Assembly (NCBI RefSeq): GCF_007860125.1 | Contig: NZ_SJPW01000008.1 | Span: 1-64,000 of the forward strand | Origin: Rubripirellula tenax | GTDB lineage: Bacteria > Planctomycetota > Planctomycetia > Pirellulales > Pirellulaceae | Direction of reading: 5' to 3' | DNA: 64,000 bases | In this document: piece after piece, positions 1 through 9,480 of the stretch | Numbering within the stretch: position 1 is the first letter of the stretch | How the letters are laid out: the number at the start of each line of letters is the position of its first letter | Position numbers and translations under genes: made by a program | Notes under the pieces: generated by a model | The model's input: only the letters and a program-made list of their open reading frames with translations | Told to the model about the DNA's origin: nothing | Databases searched by the model: none

Positions 1-104
1 CGACCATATCGCAAAGGTTATACCTGTTCCCATCCCGAACACAGTAGTCAAGCTTTGTGAGTCGATGATAGTGCCTACCAGTGCGAAAGTAGATATTGCC
101 AGAT
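1..104 (+). rRNA. rrf: 5S ribosomal RNA, 5' end cut by window edge
   Basis: The stretch contains the conserved 5S core (CCCATCCCGAACACAG followed by the GATGATAGTGCC and GCGAAAGTAGATATTGCCAG blocks). About 10 to 15 bases of the 5' strand of helix I lie outside the window, so the gene is partial. The 3' end is placed near 104 from the family consensus. It is followed at once by a rho-independent terminator, so this is the end of a transcription unit; whether 23S lies upstream cannot be seen. Confidence 0.93.
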
Positions 105-110
105 TTTAAA

Positions 111-147
111 AAACCTTCTTGTGACGATAGTCACAGGAAGGTTTTTT
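111..147 (+). terminator. rho-independent terminator after 5S rRNA
   Basis: Inverted repeat AAACCTTCTTGTGAC / GTCACAGGAAGGTTT with a four-base loop (GATA) and one G-T wobble pair, followed by a run of seven T. It sits directly behind the 5S rRNA. Confidence 0.93.
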
Positions 148-333
148 TATGCGCACACAAAATTGCCGTGCGACGCCGTAGCACGCTGTACTTGAGTCTT
201 GTCTTGAACTGTTTGACAGAACACGTGGCACCGCGACCCCGGTTACCTTGCAAGCCGGAAAATCTCACCTTGTAGTGGCATTTGTTAACTCGCCGATCTG
301 CTTGATCGCTAGAATCTCGGTCGGAGATCCATC

Positions 334-936
334 ATGCCTATATTAGAACGCGTCCGTGCGGTCGCTGGTTCGATTAAGTTCAATCTGCAAGTCCAGTCAC
401 TGCCAGATCGACGCTATTTGCGCAAGACCATGTTGCCAGCTATGGCCAAGGCGTGCCCAGCCAATGTTTTATTGGCTGGTACTCGGCGGTATACACGGCG
501 TTACCCGGCGGCGTTTGATCCGCATGTAACCAAGGTGTGGACGATCGACTTTGACCCTGGCGCCGAACGTTTCGGAAATGGGTCGCTCCATCACACCGGT
601 GATATGTGTGAAGTGGACCAAGTCTTTCAAGGTGTTTTGTTCGATGTGATTCACGTCAATGGCCTATTGGGGTTTGGCGTGAACGAGCCAGCGGAAGTTT
701 GTCGGATGGTCGAGGCGTGTCACCGTGCGCTAAAGCCGAATGGGTCGCTGATGCTTGGTTGGGACGTTGATTGCTCGCCAGATCCACTGGACAACCCGGA
801 TGTGATTCGTTTGTTTTCTCACCAGCAGATCGGCGACCTGCCGGCCCGCCACCGAGAAAGCCGAGTCAATGGTTTTGATCACGTATTCGATTGGTTTGAA
901 CGACGCGAAATTTCTTTTCCCGGTCTGATCATTTGA
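334..936 (+). CDS. class I SAM methyltransferase-like protein
   Basis: A 200-residue cytoplasmic protein without signal peptide. The order of motifs fits a small Rossmann-fold methyltransferase: a glycine-bearing first strand (VLLAGT, residues 45-50), an acidic strand end (WTIDFDP, 69-75), FDVIHVNGLLGF (103-114), and an LKPNGSLMLGWD strand (133-144) like the usual 'LKPGG' motif. Motif I is degenerate (AGTRRYT rather than GxGxG), so SAM binding is probable but not certain. Start chosen for the GGAG ribosome-binding site (in CGGAGATCC) just upstream of ATG. It stands alone between the 5S terminator and a secreted lyase-like gene on the same strand. The substrate cannot be predicted. Confidence 0.72.
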   Translation: MPILERVRAVAGSIKFNLQVQSLPDRRYLRKTMLPAMAKACPANVLLAGTRRYTRRYPAAFDPHVTKVWTIDFDPGAERFGNGSLHHTGDMCEVDQVFQGVLFDVIHVNGLLGFGVNEPAEVCRMVEACHRALKPNGSLMLGWDVDCSPDPLDNPDVIRLFSHQQIGDLPARHRESRVNGFDHVFDWFERREISFPGLII

Positions 937-1026
937 GCGATGGGCGAATACGATAAGGAAACCGTTTGCCCGTAAACGGCTCAGATCACCCTACCACACT
1001 CGTCCATACGCCATCCAATTGCTTTC

Positions 1027-2277
1027 ATGACACAGCATCTTCGTTCGTGCATTGTACCTTTCGCTGTCGTTTTCATCGCTGCTTCGTCCGTCGCTTTGGA
1101 TGGACATGCCTTTGAGCCCGACGGTGGCTTCTCGCATCCAGGTATCGCCCACCGTCGTGCTAGTATCGATTTTGTGAAAGAGAAGTTGAGGGCATCTGAG
1201 GAGCCTTGGTCGACGGCATGGAAGCAGTTGTGCGATTCGAGCTACGCCAGCCTGGATTGGGAAGCCCAGCCTCGAGCCCACGTCGAGCGGGGGCCCAGCA
1301 ACGATCCCAACATTGGATCATCGGAGTTCACGCAGGACGGCACAGCGGCGTACACGATGGCATTGCGATGGACGCTCTCGGGAGACGCCCGCTATGCCAA
1401 CAAGTCGGCTGAAATCATTGACGCTTGGTCAAGCACGCTGAAGTCGATCTCCAATCACGACGCGCGGCTGTTGGTCGGAATGGACGGCCAGAAGTACTTG
1501 AACGCTGCCGAACTGTTAAAACACACTTGGGACGGTTGGCCCGACCAGAATCAGGCACGATTTCGCGAAATGTTACTCGGCATTTGGTATCCCATCATCA
1601 AAGATTTCTATCCGTCCGCGAATGGCAATTGGGATGCGTCGATGCTTCAGACGATGATTGCGATGGGGATCTTTTTGGATGATCGTGAAATCTTCGATCG
1701 CGCCGCCGACTATTTCCTTTCGGGAGAAGGTAACGGTGCCGTTGCCAACTATTTCAACCAATTTGGTGAGTGTCAAGAATCGGGCCGCGATCAGGTTCAC
1801 ACACAAATGGGATTGGAGTTTCTTGCTAACACGTGCGAGTTTGCGTGGAACCAGGGCGTTGACCTGTACGGCGCCCACGACAACCGTTTGCTTTTGGGGT
1901 TCGAGTACACAGCCAAGTACAACCTTGGCCACGATGTTCCCTACGTCCCGTATCGCAGTTTTGAAGGGCGGTACCATTACAAGGAAATTTCGGATAACAG
2001 CCGCGGTTCATTGCGTTTGATGTACGAGAAGGTTTTTAATCACTTCGGCAATCGTAAGGGAATGTCCGCCGAATTTACCGAGCAAGCGGCGTTGAAGAAT
2101 CGCGAGCGAGTTTTTCAGAAACCCGATTCCGATCGTGATCGGGGGCGGAGCCGACGACGTCGGTCTGATTCGGATAGCGAAAGAGGTCGTCGCCGTGGTA
2201 GTCGTGGGCAGGGCTCGTTGCCGTGGGACACGCTGATGTTCGCCAATCAATCGACCGTTCTTTTCGCGATTCCGTAG
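1027..2277 (+). CDS. secreted alginate/glucuronan lyase-like protein (PL5/PL38 type)
   Basis: 416 residues with an N-terminal signal peptide (about 1-29, cleaved near GHAF). The rest is an alpha-helical toroid-like domain of the Alginate_lyase superfamily: N201-W202 in 'ANGNWDAS' and H258 in 'ESGRDQVHTQ' match the conserved Asn and His surroundings of this clan, where beta-elimination of uronate-containing glycans is the known activity. Residues about 366-396 are an Arg/Ser/Asp-rich low-complexity stretch close to the C-terminus that looks inserted in the fold. It lies 77 bp before the sugar porter gene on the same strand. Uronate in fucose-rich glycans would fit the neighbourhood, but the substrate is inferred only. 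Confidence 0.78.
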   Translation: MTQHLRSCIVPFAVVFIAASSVALDGHAFEPDGGFSHPGIAHRRASIDFVKEKLRASEEPWSTAWKQLCDSSYASLDWEAQPRAHVERGPSNDPNIGSSEFTQDGTAAYTMALRWTLSGDARYANKSAEIIDAWSSTLKSISNHDARLLVGMDGQKYLNAAELLKHTWDGWPDQNQARFREMLLGIWYPIIKDFYPSANGNWDASMLQTMIAMGIFLDDREIFDRAADYFLSGEGNGAVANYFNQFGECQESGRDQVHTQMGLEFLANTCEFAWNQGVDLYGAHDNRLLLGFEYTAKYNLGHDVPYVPYRSFEGRYHYKEISDNSRGSLRLMYEKVFNHFGNRKGMSAEFTEQAALKNRERVFQKPDSDRDRGRSRRRRSDSDSERGRRRGSRGQGSLPWDTLMFANQSTVLFAIP

Positions 2278-2354
2278 TGAGGCCTGCCTTTTTCGGCAAC
2301 CTGCATTTAGCTGCTACGTCTTCGTAAGTTTCGCACTCTCGTTTTGATCGGATC

Positions 2355-3683
2355 ATGATGCCCAGTCGACTTTTCCTTTGGTCGCTCACGTCCGCGCTGG
2401 CAGGATTTTTGTTCGGCTTTGACACGGTCGTGATTTCGGGCGCTGAGAAAACGATTCAGCAACTGTGGTCGCTCAGTCCCGGTCTTCACGGTTTGGCCAT
2501 GAGCATGGCGCTTTGGGGCACCGTGATCGGTTCGCTTGTTGGTGCTTGGCCGACGGATCACTTCGGTCGCAAGAAGACATTGCTTTGGATCGGAATTCTT
2601 TACCTGGTCTCGGCGGTCTGGTCGGGGTTAGCGACGGACGTCTATTCGTTCATGGTTGCCCGTTGGATCGGCGGACTGGGCGTCGGGATATCGACGGTCG
2701 CCGCACCGCTTTTTATCTCGGAAATCTCGCCGCCCGACCGGCGTGGCCGATTGGCGGGAATGTTTCAATTCAACATTGTTTTTGGAATCTTGGTCGCGTT
2801 CGCTTCGAACGCACTGCTTGGCGGAATCGGCGACAACGCATGGCGTTGGATGCTGGGCGTAGAAGCCATTCCCGCATTGATCTATAGCTTGATGTGCATC
2901 GGGCTTCCCGAGAGTCCAAGGTGGTTGATCTCGCACGGGAAGAACGAAGCCGAGGCGTCTCGCGTCATCGGGCTGGCAAATCCCCGTTTTTCAGAATCGG
3001 AAATCGACGGCCAGATACGGCAGATCCGAACGGATGCAGAGAAGTCAGTCGGTTCGGGGAAATTTTGGCAGATGCGACTGCGGACGCCGATTCTGCTTGC
3101 GTTCTTGATCGCGTTCTTCAACCAGCTATCGGGTATCAACGCGATTCTCTATTTCGCGCCGCGTATTTTTGAACTCACCGGACTCGGCCAGGAAGCAGCA
3201 TTGTTGCAGTCGGTCGGCATCGGGGTGACAAACTTAGTTTTCACGTTTGTGGGGCTTTGGTTGATCGATCGATTGGGGCGTCGGACGCTGTTGTTGATCG
3301 GATCGTTTGGGTACATCGTATCGCTGGGGATGTGCGCGTGGGCTTTTCAGACCGAGGCGTTCAAGATTGTGCCGGCGTGCATTTTCGCCTTCATCGCGGC
3401 GCACGCCGTCGGGCAAGGTGCTGTGATTTGGGTTTTCATTTCTGAAATCTTCCCGAACAAGCAGCGGGCAAAGGGGCAAACCCTGGGCAGCTTCACGCAC
3501 TGGATTTTCGCGGCGCTGTTGACGACGTTTTTTCCCAGCATGGTGACCGCGTTTCCGGCATCCCAAGTTTTCTTTTTCTTCTGTTTCATGATGGTGCTGC
3601 AACTGGTCTGGGTGATTTTTATGGTGCCCGAAACCAAAGGCGTGCCGTTGGAAGAGATGGAAGCGAAGCTGGGCATCGAATGA
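2355..3683 (+). CDS. MFS sugar porter (sugar:H+ symporter family)
   Basis: 442 residues with about twelve hydrophobic segments. Family marks of the sugar porter group are present: GFLFGFDTVVISGA in TM1, the DHFGRKK loop (motif A), PESPRWL in the central loop and PETKGVPLEEME at the C-terminus. The protein should import a monosaccharide across the inner membrane. It is convergent with the fucose kinase-aldolase-isomerase genes, so L-fucose (or another deoxysugar) is the likely cargo, although the sequence resembles XylE/GalP-type symporters rather than the FucP family. Two ATG codons follow each other at 2355 and 2358; the first is used here. Confidence 0.9.
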   Translation: MMPSRLFLWSLTSALAGFLFGFDTVVISGAEKTIQQLWSLSPGLHGLAMSMALWGTVIGSLVGAWPTDHFGRKKTLLWIGILYLVSAVWSGLATDVYSFMVARWIGGLGVGISTVAAPLFISEISPPDRRGRLAGMFQFNIVFGILVAFASNALLGGIGDNAWRWMLGVEAIPALIYSLMCIGLPESPRWLISHGKNEAEASRVIGLANPRFSESEIDGQIRQIRTDAEKSVGSGKFWQMRLRTPILLAFLIAFFNQLSGINAILYFAPRIFELTGLGQEAALLQSVGIGVTNLVFTFVGLWLIDRLGRRTLLLIGSFGYIVSLGMCAWAFQTEAFKIVPACIFAFIAAHAVGQGAVIWVFISEIFPNKQRAKGQTLGSFTHWIFAALLTTFFPSMVTAFPASQVFFFFCFMMVLQLVWVIFMVPETKGVPLEEMEAKLGIE

Positions 3684-3822
3684 GGTAGCGACTCAGGCGG
3701 CGCGTCAAAGTAGCCGACAAGCGATGAATGAATGTCGAGGGTCGTACAGCGATACCACGCTGGATTGGCGCAGCAATCCACGACAATGCGACACTTTCCG
3801 CTCGCCTTATGGACGCTCGTTG

Positions 3823-5298
3823 CTAACCGGTCAGCGCGTCGAGTCGTTCCCGCGCACTCTTCCACTGGGGATCGCAACTGGGCGAAAATGTGTCGATGGA
3901 ACACGAGCGACCAACGATTTCTCGCACTTCGTCGAGCGATTTCAGTTCGCCCATCGCAATCGCTTGGATCAAGACGTTGCCGATCGCCGTCGCTTCCACG
4001 GGGCCGGCAAGCACCGTGCGTCCCGACGCGTCGGCAGTGAACTGGTTCAGCAACTGGCTTTGGCTGCCGCCGCCAACAATGTGAAGTTTTGTGATCGTAC
4101 GGCCGGTCATTTGTTCGATCGTGTCGAGAGTCTTTGCATACAGCAAAGCTAGACTCTCGAAAATTGTGCGTGCAAATTGACCGTGAGTTTCAGGCTCGGG
4201 CTGGCCCGTTTCGCGGCAAAACTTTGTGATCGTTCGAGGCATGTTCTTCGGATTCAAAAAGCGAGGGTCGCCGGCGTCGATGATCGATCGAAAAGGTTCC
4301 CCCTCACTTGCCAGGCGATTGATCTCGGAATAATCGAGTTCGGTTCCGTCGAGTTGCCACAGGCGTCGCGATTCTTGCAGCAGCCAAAGTCCGACAATGT
4401 TCTTCAGGAATCGTGTCGTCCCGCCATATCCGGCTTCGTTGGTGTAGTTGTACTGCAGCACAGAGTCATTGATCAATGGTTCGGGAAGTTCGACGCCGAT
4501 CAGCGACCAGGTCCCCGAGCTTAGGTAGGCCCAGTCGTCGCCGGGTTGCGCAGGCACGGCGGCAACGGCCGACCCCGTATCATGCGAACAAGTGGCGATG
4601 GCTTGCGTTGCCCACAGGCCGGTTTCCTCCATGATTTCGTCGGTCAATTGCCCGAGCCGAGTTCCGGAGGGAACGATTTCTGGAAACAGCTTTTTCGGGA
4701 GACTGAAACGATCGATCAGTTTGGTCGACCAGTCATGTGTCGTCGGGTTATAGATCTGAGTCGTGCTGGCCAGGCTTACCTCGGATCGGGCCACGCCACA
4801 AAACAGGTAGTTGAAGTAGTCCGCGATATTTAAAAACTGATCGGCAACCGAAAGCGTGTCCGGGTTGTTTTCGACGTCGGCGATCAAATGGTAAAGCGTG
4901 TTGATCGACATGAATTGGATGCCAGTTTCGGCAAAAATCACTTCGCGACCGTCTTGTTCCAACGACTTGGCATACGTCGACTCGGTCCGCGCATCGCGGT
5001 ACTGGTACGGCGCCGCAACGAGTGGCTGTCTCTTGTTGAACAGAACGTAATCCACGCCCCACGAATCAACACTCAGCGACGACACGGCAACACCGCGCGA
5101 AGCCACTTGGCGAAGTCCCGACTTCAGTTCCTCGAAAATGCCCAGGACATTCCAGCGGAGCGAACCTTGGATTCGCGAAACACCGTTGGAGAATCGGTGG
5201 ACTTCGTCGAGTTCGATGCGCCCATCGGTGAGTGTGCCCAGGATGACTCGACCGCTCTCGGCTCCAAGATCACACGCGACATAGTGACGGCTGGTCAT
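3823..5298 (-). CDS. FGGY-family sugar kinase, rhamnulokinase-like, probably acting on L-fuculose
   Basis: 491 residues counted from ATG at 5298, where the conserved N-terminus (YVACDLGAESGRVILG, phosphate-binding motif) begins; the open frame extends upstream but only across the aldolase gene. FGGY kinase C-terminal features follow: CSHDTGSAVAAVP, the LSSGTWSLIGVE strand, and LHIVGGGSQSQLLNQF in the ATP domain. Overall the protein looks most like RhaB. Its ATG overlaps the aldolase stop (ATGA), so the two are translationally coupled. With fucose isomerase next door, its in vivo substrate is more likely L-fuculose, or both ketoses. The product would be the 1-phosphate that the aldolase splits. 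Confidence 0.9.
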   Translation of the reverse strand: MTSRHYVACDLGAESGRVILGTLTDGRIELDEVHRFSNGVSRIQGSLRWNVLGIFEELKSGLRQVASRGVAVSSLSVDSWGVDYVLFNKRQPLVAAPYQYRDARTESTYAKSLEQDGREVIFAETGIQFMSINTLYHLIADVENNPDTLSVADQFLNIADYFNYLFCGVARSEVSLASTTQIYNPTTHDWSTKLIDRFSLPKKLFPEIVPSGTRLGQLTDEIMEETGLWATQAIATCSHDTGSAVAAVPAQPGDDWAYLSSGTWSLIGVELPEPLINDSVLQYNYTNEAGYGGTTRFLKNIVGLWLLQESRRLWQLDGTELDYSEINRLASEGEPFRSIIDAGDPRFLNPKNMPRTITKFCRETGQPEPETHGQFARTIFESLALLYAKTLDTIEQMTGRTITKLHIVGGGSQSQLLNQFTADASGRTVLAGPVEATAIGNVLIQAIAMGELKSLDEVREIVGRSCSIDTFSPSCDPQWKSARERLDALTG

Positions 5299-6053
5299 AG
5301 CTTCAACGCTTGTTGGCGATAGTGTTCGTCGATTCGATTGGCGATCCGGTGGACTTCGGCAGGTTCCATAAACACGGGGCCGCCCAATGCCGCAGCGCCG
5401 ACGAAAATTTCGGCCGCTTTGTGTGCCATCACCATCGCGGCTTTGACCGCACCGGATGTCTTTCCGATCGTGATCAGGCCGTGATTCTGTAGCAAGATGA
5501 CTCGCGGTGGTGCCCCGTTGCGGTCCATGTACTCGTTCATGGCGTCTCGCATCACCTGGGAAAGTTTCAAGCCCGGGTCGGTGTAATCGACGAACAGCGA
5601 TTCCGATCCACAGCAAACGATTTCATCGGGAAACAGTCGTTTCGTGGCAAACGATTTCGCAAGTGGTGAGCAAAGGATTTGGTTCACCGCGATGCTGTGC
5701 GTATGGCCAACGAACTGGATGCCCGGCAACGTCAACAGGTACGCATGGAACAGAGTTTCGACGGATGGCTTCTTCGATGTCGAATCAACGCGACAAGCGA
5801 GCAAGCGATCTTCGACACCCTGGTCGCTGATATCGTCTTCGTCCAACATCGGAAGCAACGCGTCGAACCGGCACGCGACCGCATCGTTCTCGCTAAGCGT
5901 TTGCAAGCAGCTTCCGCTAGCTTTGACCAAGAACGTGTCGTTGTCGATTTTCGCTGACGTATTGCCTTCACCAAGAATCGCCAAGTGTCGATGCTCTTCG
6001 CCGAGGTAATGGGACAGCTCGAGCATCGCGGCAAGGGTTTCGGGATGGGGCAT
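5295..6053 (-). CDS. class II aldolase, L-fuculose/rhamnulose-1-phosphate aldolase type
   Basis: 252 residues, the usual length for the family. Visible active-site pieces: GEGNTSAK (28-35) for phosphate binding, catalytic Glu99, and the zinc ligands His117 and His119 (GHTHS) and His191 (NHGLI). It should cleave the ketose 1-phosphate to dihydroxyacetone phosphate and L-lactaldehyde. No N- or C-terminal extension that could be a microcompartment targeting helix is apparent, and no shell-protein genes lie nearby. It lies 59 bp downstream of fucI and overlaps the kinase start by four bases, so the three form one operon. Confidence 0.9.
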   Translation of the reverse strand: MPHPETLAAMLELSHYLGEEHRHLAILGEGNTSAKIDNDTFLVKASGSCLQTLSENDAVACRFDALLPMLDEDDISDQGVEDRLLACRVDSTSKKPSVETLFHAYLLTLPGIQFVGHTHSIAVNQILCSPLAKSFATKRLFPDEIVCCGSESLFVDYTDPGLKLSQVMRDAMNEYMDRNGAPPRVILLQNHGLITIGKTSGAVKAAMVMAHKAAEIFVGAAALGGPVFMEPAEVHRIANRIDEHYRQQALKL

Positions 6054-6112
6054 CAGTGGTCTGCTTAGAAGGAAGGTTTGCTTGCGGTCGTTTCGTTTAC
6101 TTTCGGCTGGTA

Positions 6113-7924
6113 CTACTTGCGCCCGTACAGCGGGCCAAAGTTTTCACAGGCACGGAAGTCGGCTGATTCCAGTCCGTCGGTTCCGAATGTGTTCCAAGCA
6201 CTGGGGCGGAATACTCGGCCCGCGTCGACATTGTGCATGTAAACCGGAATACGCAGTATCGATGCCAACGTGATGAACAAGTGTCCGACGTGGCCGGCCG
6301 TCATCACGCAGTGGTTGGCACCCCAGTGGTTCATCACTTCATACGTCGACGTGAACGCGCCGCGGCCTGTGACCGTTGGTGCAAACCATGTGGTCGGCCA
6401 AGTCGGATTGGTGCGTTGGTCCAGCGCGTCGTGAACGTCCGTCGGCAATTCGACGGTGTGCCCTTCGGCGATCTGCAATGCTGGACCCAAGCCGTCAACC
6501 AAATTGATGCGTGTCATGGTCGCCGGCATTCCGCCGCGAGTCTTGTAACGCGTACTCAAACCGCCACCCGGGAAGTACTCGGTGATCGACGGGTGCCACG
6601 TCGTCTCCTTCAAGCATTTGGCGACTTCTTCGTCCGTGATTTCCCAGAACGGTTTCATCGTCGGATTACCATCCGCATCGGATTGTTGTCCCGTTCCGTC
6701 CAGCGTCGCGGGTCCGGAATTGATCAGGTGCAACAGTCCGTCGCTGGCTAGGCCGTCGAGTTTGTGGCCGCCGCATGCCGACGCCACGGCATCGGGACTC
6801 CAATACGTTCGCAGGTCCGCAAACACTTGCGCCGTGTTGGTCAGCAAGTGTCCGAACAGCATCGTGGCCGCGTTCAGGGCGTCGTTTTCCGTCGCGACAA
6901 TGTACGGGGCTCGTTTGCCGTTCCAGTCGAACGACGTATTCAGAATCGCTTCTAGGAAATCACCGTTGGGGAAGTGGTCCGTCCATTGTCGTTGGCCTTG
7001 GAATCCCGAAGCGATGGCACCGTGGCCCTGTGCTTGTTCCTTCAGTCCCATTTCTGCCAGCTTCGGATTGCCGACCATCAAGTCGCGTGCAATCAGCGAC
7101 ATCTTTACGCTGTCGGACCATTCGCTATCGAGTTGCTCGCGAGAACGTTTGCCTTCGTCGCTGTTGTAGTCGTCACCTTCGGGGCAGTTCTCTTTTGTCC
7201 ACGCCAGCGCCTTTTTGTACTCGGCCGGATCAAACTGGCCTTTGTTCATTCGGCCGATGAATTCCGACATGTCGATGTCTTCGACTCGCATGCCCAGCCA
7301 TTTTTCCCAGAACGCGACATCGATCATCGATCCAGCGATGCCCATCGATGTTCCACCCATCGAAAGATACGACTTGCCACGCATCAGCGCCGCGGCTAGA
7401 CCGCAGCGGACGAAATCAAGAATCTTGGCTTGTACGTCGTCAGGCATCGTTGCATCGCCGGCTTCTTGCACGTCGCGACCGTAAATGCCAAAGGCGGGGA
7501 CGCCCTTCTGTGTGTGTCCGGCTAACACTGCGGCCAAATAAACCGCACCGGGGCGTTCGGTGCCATTGAACCCGAACACGGCCTTGGGGCGCGTCGGATC
7601 CATGTCCATCGTTTCCGAACCGTAGCACCAGCACGGCGTCACCGTCAGCGACACGCCGACATTTTGGCGGCGAAATTGGTCCTCACATGCCGCGGCTTCG
7701 GCAACACCACCAATGCAAGTATCGGCGATCACGCACTCGACGGCGTCTCCGTTGGGATACCGCAAGTTTTTTGAAATCAGCTCGGCGACCCGCCGAGCCA
7801 GATTCATCGTCTGATCTTCGAGTGATTCACGTACGCCGCCGAGTCGACCGTCGATGGTCGGGCGAATGCCAACCTTGGGGAGTTCGCCTTTCCAGACGGT
7901 TGGCGATGATGCTTGTTGACTCAT
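6113..7924 (-). CDS. fucI: L-fucose isomerase
   Basis: 603 residues, the usual length. Catalyses L-fucose to L-fuculose. The Mn2+ site can be recognised: Glu346 (ATENDALNA), Asp370 ([13 protein letters not shown]) and His538 (HWGANH), with the same 24-residue spacing between Glu and Asp as E. coli FucI Glu337/Asp361. Other family blocks are GIRPTIDGR near the N-terminus and [10 protein letters not shown] (190-199). It is the first well-supported enzyme gene of the operon and is read away from the XylR-type regulator gene. The start ATG overlaps the stop of a small upstream frame (ATGA). Confidence 0.96.
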   Translation of the reverse strand: MSQQASSPTVWKGELPKVGIRPTIDGRLGGVRESLEDQTMNLARRVAELISKNLRYPNGDAVECVIADTCIGGVAEAAACEDQFRRQNVGVSLTVTPCWCYGSETMDMDPTRPKAVFGFNGTERPGAVYLAAVLAGHTQKGVPAFGIYGRDVQEAGDATMPDDVQAKILDFVRCGLAAALMRGKSYLSMGGTSMGIAGSMIDVAFWEKWLGMRVEDIDMSEFIGRMNKGQFDPAEYKKALAWTKENCPEGDDYNSDEGKRSREQLDSEWSDSVKMSLIARDLMVGNPKLAEMGLKEQAQGHGAIASGFQGQRQWTDHFPNGDFLEAILNTSFDWNGKRAPYIVATENDALNAATMLFGHLLTNTAQVFADLRTYWSPDAVASACGGHKLDGLASDGLLHLINSGPATLDGTGQQSDADGNPTMKPFWEITDEEVAKCLKETTWHPSITEYFPGGGLSTRYKTRGGMPATMTRINLVDGLGPALQIAEGHTVELPTDVHDALDQRTNPTWPTTWFAPTVTGRGAFTSTYEVMNHWGANHCVMTAGHVGHLFITLASILRIPVYMHNVDAGRVFRPSAWNTFGTDGLESADFRACENFGPLYGRK

Positions 7925-8112
7925 GACTTGGCTTTGTTGCGTTTAAGGGAATAGTAGAGCAGACGGTAGTTGTACCAGCCAACGTCCGCGGAACGGATTT
8001 CTACAAAACTTTCGTGCTGAAGAAGATAGCGCGTCGAATCACTTTCTTCCAATAATTCCTGGAAATTGCTTCTCACGGAGCCGCGAAAGTAATAGTATGC
8101 GTCCAGTCGCAA
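7921..8112 (-). CDS. possible small protein upstream of and coupled to fucI
   Basis: A 63-codon frame starting at TTG. It ends in ATGA shared with the fucI start, the same junction used between aldolase and kinase, which is the main support. The peptide is rich in Tyr, Arg and Leu (MRLDAYYYF at the start, YRLLYYSLK near the end) and resembles no family I recognise. It could be a real small gene, a coupling leader, or chance. No clear ribosome-binding site precedes the TTG. Confidence 0.3.
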   Translation of the reverse strand: MRLDAYYYFRGSVRSNFQELLEESDSTRYLLQHESFVEIRSADVGWYNYRLLYYSLKRNKAKS

Positions 8113-8202
8113 TGCATTTTTACACTACAATCGCGTGCTTTAGCAAGTTGGCAATAACATTTTGCGGCACCGTCGTATCGATTTGCGACACGGCGGAGTT
8201 CG
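8113..8202. promoter_or_regulatory. divergent promoter region between the fucose operon and its XylR-type regulator
   Basis: This AT-rich 90 bp separates two divergently read units. It ends with GGAG five bases before the ATG at 8203, a good ribosome-binding site for the regulator. It is the natural place for operator sites of the AraC-type DNA-binding domain, but I could not identify a convincing pair of direct repeats by eye. Confidence 0.45.
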
Positions 8203-9417
8203 ATGACTGAATCCATGAACCAAAAACATCGTCCTCAAATCGCCTTGCTGGTCGAAGCTTCACGTGCGTATGGGCGCGAGCTACTTCGTGGTGTCGCGTA
8301 CTTCGCCAGAACGCAAGTCGATTGGTCGCTTTTGCATCAAGAGATGATGCTCGATTCCGAGATTCCCGATTGGATAATGAGTTCTCGCATCGATGGAGTG
8401 ATCGCGCGAGTCGACACGCATACGATCAAGCCGCTGAAGAAGTTGAATGTTCCGATTGTCGATGTGCGATGTAATCGGAAATTTCCGGGAGTCCCACAAG
8501 TAGGGACCGACGATCGATCCGTTGCCGAGATCGCGTTCAAGCATCTTTGGAATCGTGGATTCCGTCGGTTCGCGTTCTGCGGCTTTCGCTTTGCAACCTA
8601 TTCCGAGTCGCGGCTTAAACACTTTCGAGCGCTGGTGGAGGAAGCCGGCTGTCCGTTCACCCATTACGAATCCGCGGGCGTCCCCGGCAGCTCAATCACC
8701 ACAATCGAACGAGCGGGGATCGTAGATATCGAACCTTTGGCAAAATGGTTGTGCACGCTCGAACGACCAACTGGCATGTTGGTTTGTAACGACATTCGCG
8801 GGCAGCAAGTGTTGAACGCTTGTCGAAAAGCGAGCATCGGCGTTCCTGATGATGTGGGTGTGATAGGCGTCGACGATGACGACGCGATTTGTTTGATGTG
8901 CGATCCGCCGTTGTCGAGTGTCCGTCCCGATGCGGAAGGCGTCGGCTATCGAGCAGCCGAACTGTTGCACTCGTTGATGTCGGGTTTGGCCAATGAAACG
9001 GAGATCGAGAACATTAAGCCAAAATCGGTTTCTGAAAGACTGTCGACGAAGGTGCTTGCGATTGATGATGTCGAACTGGCAAAGGTTTGCCGCTACATCC
9101 GGCAACATGCATGCGATGGAATCAACGTGGGCAACGTGATTGAAATCACATCACTTTCCCGACGTCAATTGGAACGACGTTTTCGTGAAGAGCTGGGCGT
9201 GACGCCGCACGAACAGATCACGATGACGCAGATTGCCCGTGTCAAACAGTTGCTGTCCGAAACCGACATGACGTTGGAGCAGATTGCGCCGAAGGCCGGT
9301 TATAGCCACAAGGAAAGTTTGAGCGCGGTTTTCAAACGAGAAACGGGAATCACGCCTGGCGATTTCCGGACTCAGCAGCACGCGGCTTCGTCCAAGCTGG
9401 CTGACGAAAAACCTTAG
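8203..9417 (+). CDS. XylR-like transcriptional regulator (periplasmic-binding-protein fold plus AraC HTH)
   Basis: 404 residues. Residues about 10-280 form a LacI-type sugar-binding fold (RPQIALLVEASRAYGRELLRG at the start, VGVIGVDDDD in the middle). The last 110 residues carry two AraC-type helix-turn-helix units (SLSRRQLERRFREELG and MTLEQIAPKAGYSHKE...FKRETGITPGDFR). This architecture is that of E. coli XylR and of many planctomycete sugar regulators. Divergent placement to the isomerase, aldolase and kinase operon suggests it senses L-fucose or a derivative and controls that operon and perhaps the degradation genes that follow. Confidence 0.92.
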   Translation: MTESMNQKHRPQIALLVEASRAYGRELLRGVAYFARTQVDWSLLHQEMMLDSEIPDWIMSSRIDGVIARVDTHTIKPLKKLNVPIVDVRCNRKFPGVPQVGTDDRSVAEIAFKHLWNRGFRRFAFCGFRFATYSESRLKHFRALVEEAGCPFTHYESAGVPGSSITTIERAGIVDIEPLAKWLCTLERPTGMLVCNDIRGQQVLNACRKASIGVPDDVGVIGVDDDDAICLMCDPPLSSVRPDAEGVGYRAAELLHSLMSGLANETEIENIKPKSVSERLSTKVLAIDDVELAKVCRYIRQHACDGINVGNVIEITSLSRRQLERRFREELGVTPHEQITMTQIARVKQLLSETDMTLEQIAPKAGYSHKESLSAVFKRETGITPGDFRTQQHAASSKLADEKP

Positions 9418-9480
9418 ATTGGTACGCACCGTTGTTAGACGTCGGGCCAACAAAATTCATAACAATTACCGAAAAAAGTG

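Noticed and set aside
5299-5616. N-terminal extension of the FGGY kinase frame
   Set aside because: The extra residues lie inside the aldolase gene and are not conserved; the normal kinase start at 5298 overlaps the aldolase stop by ATGA.
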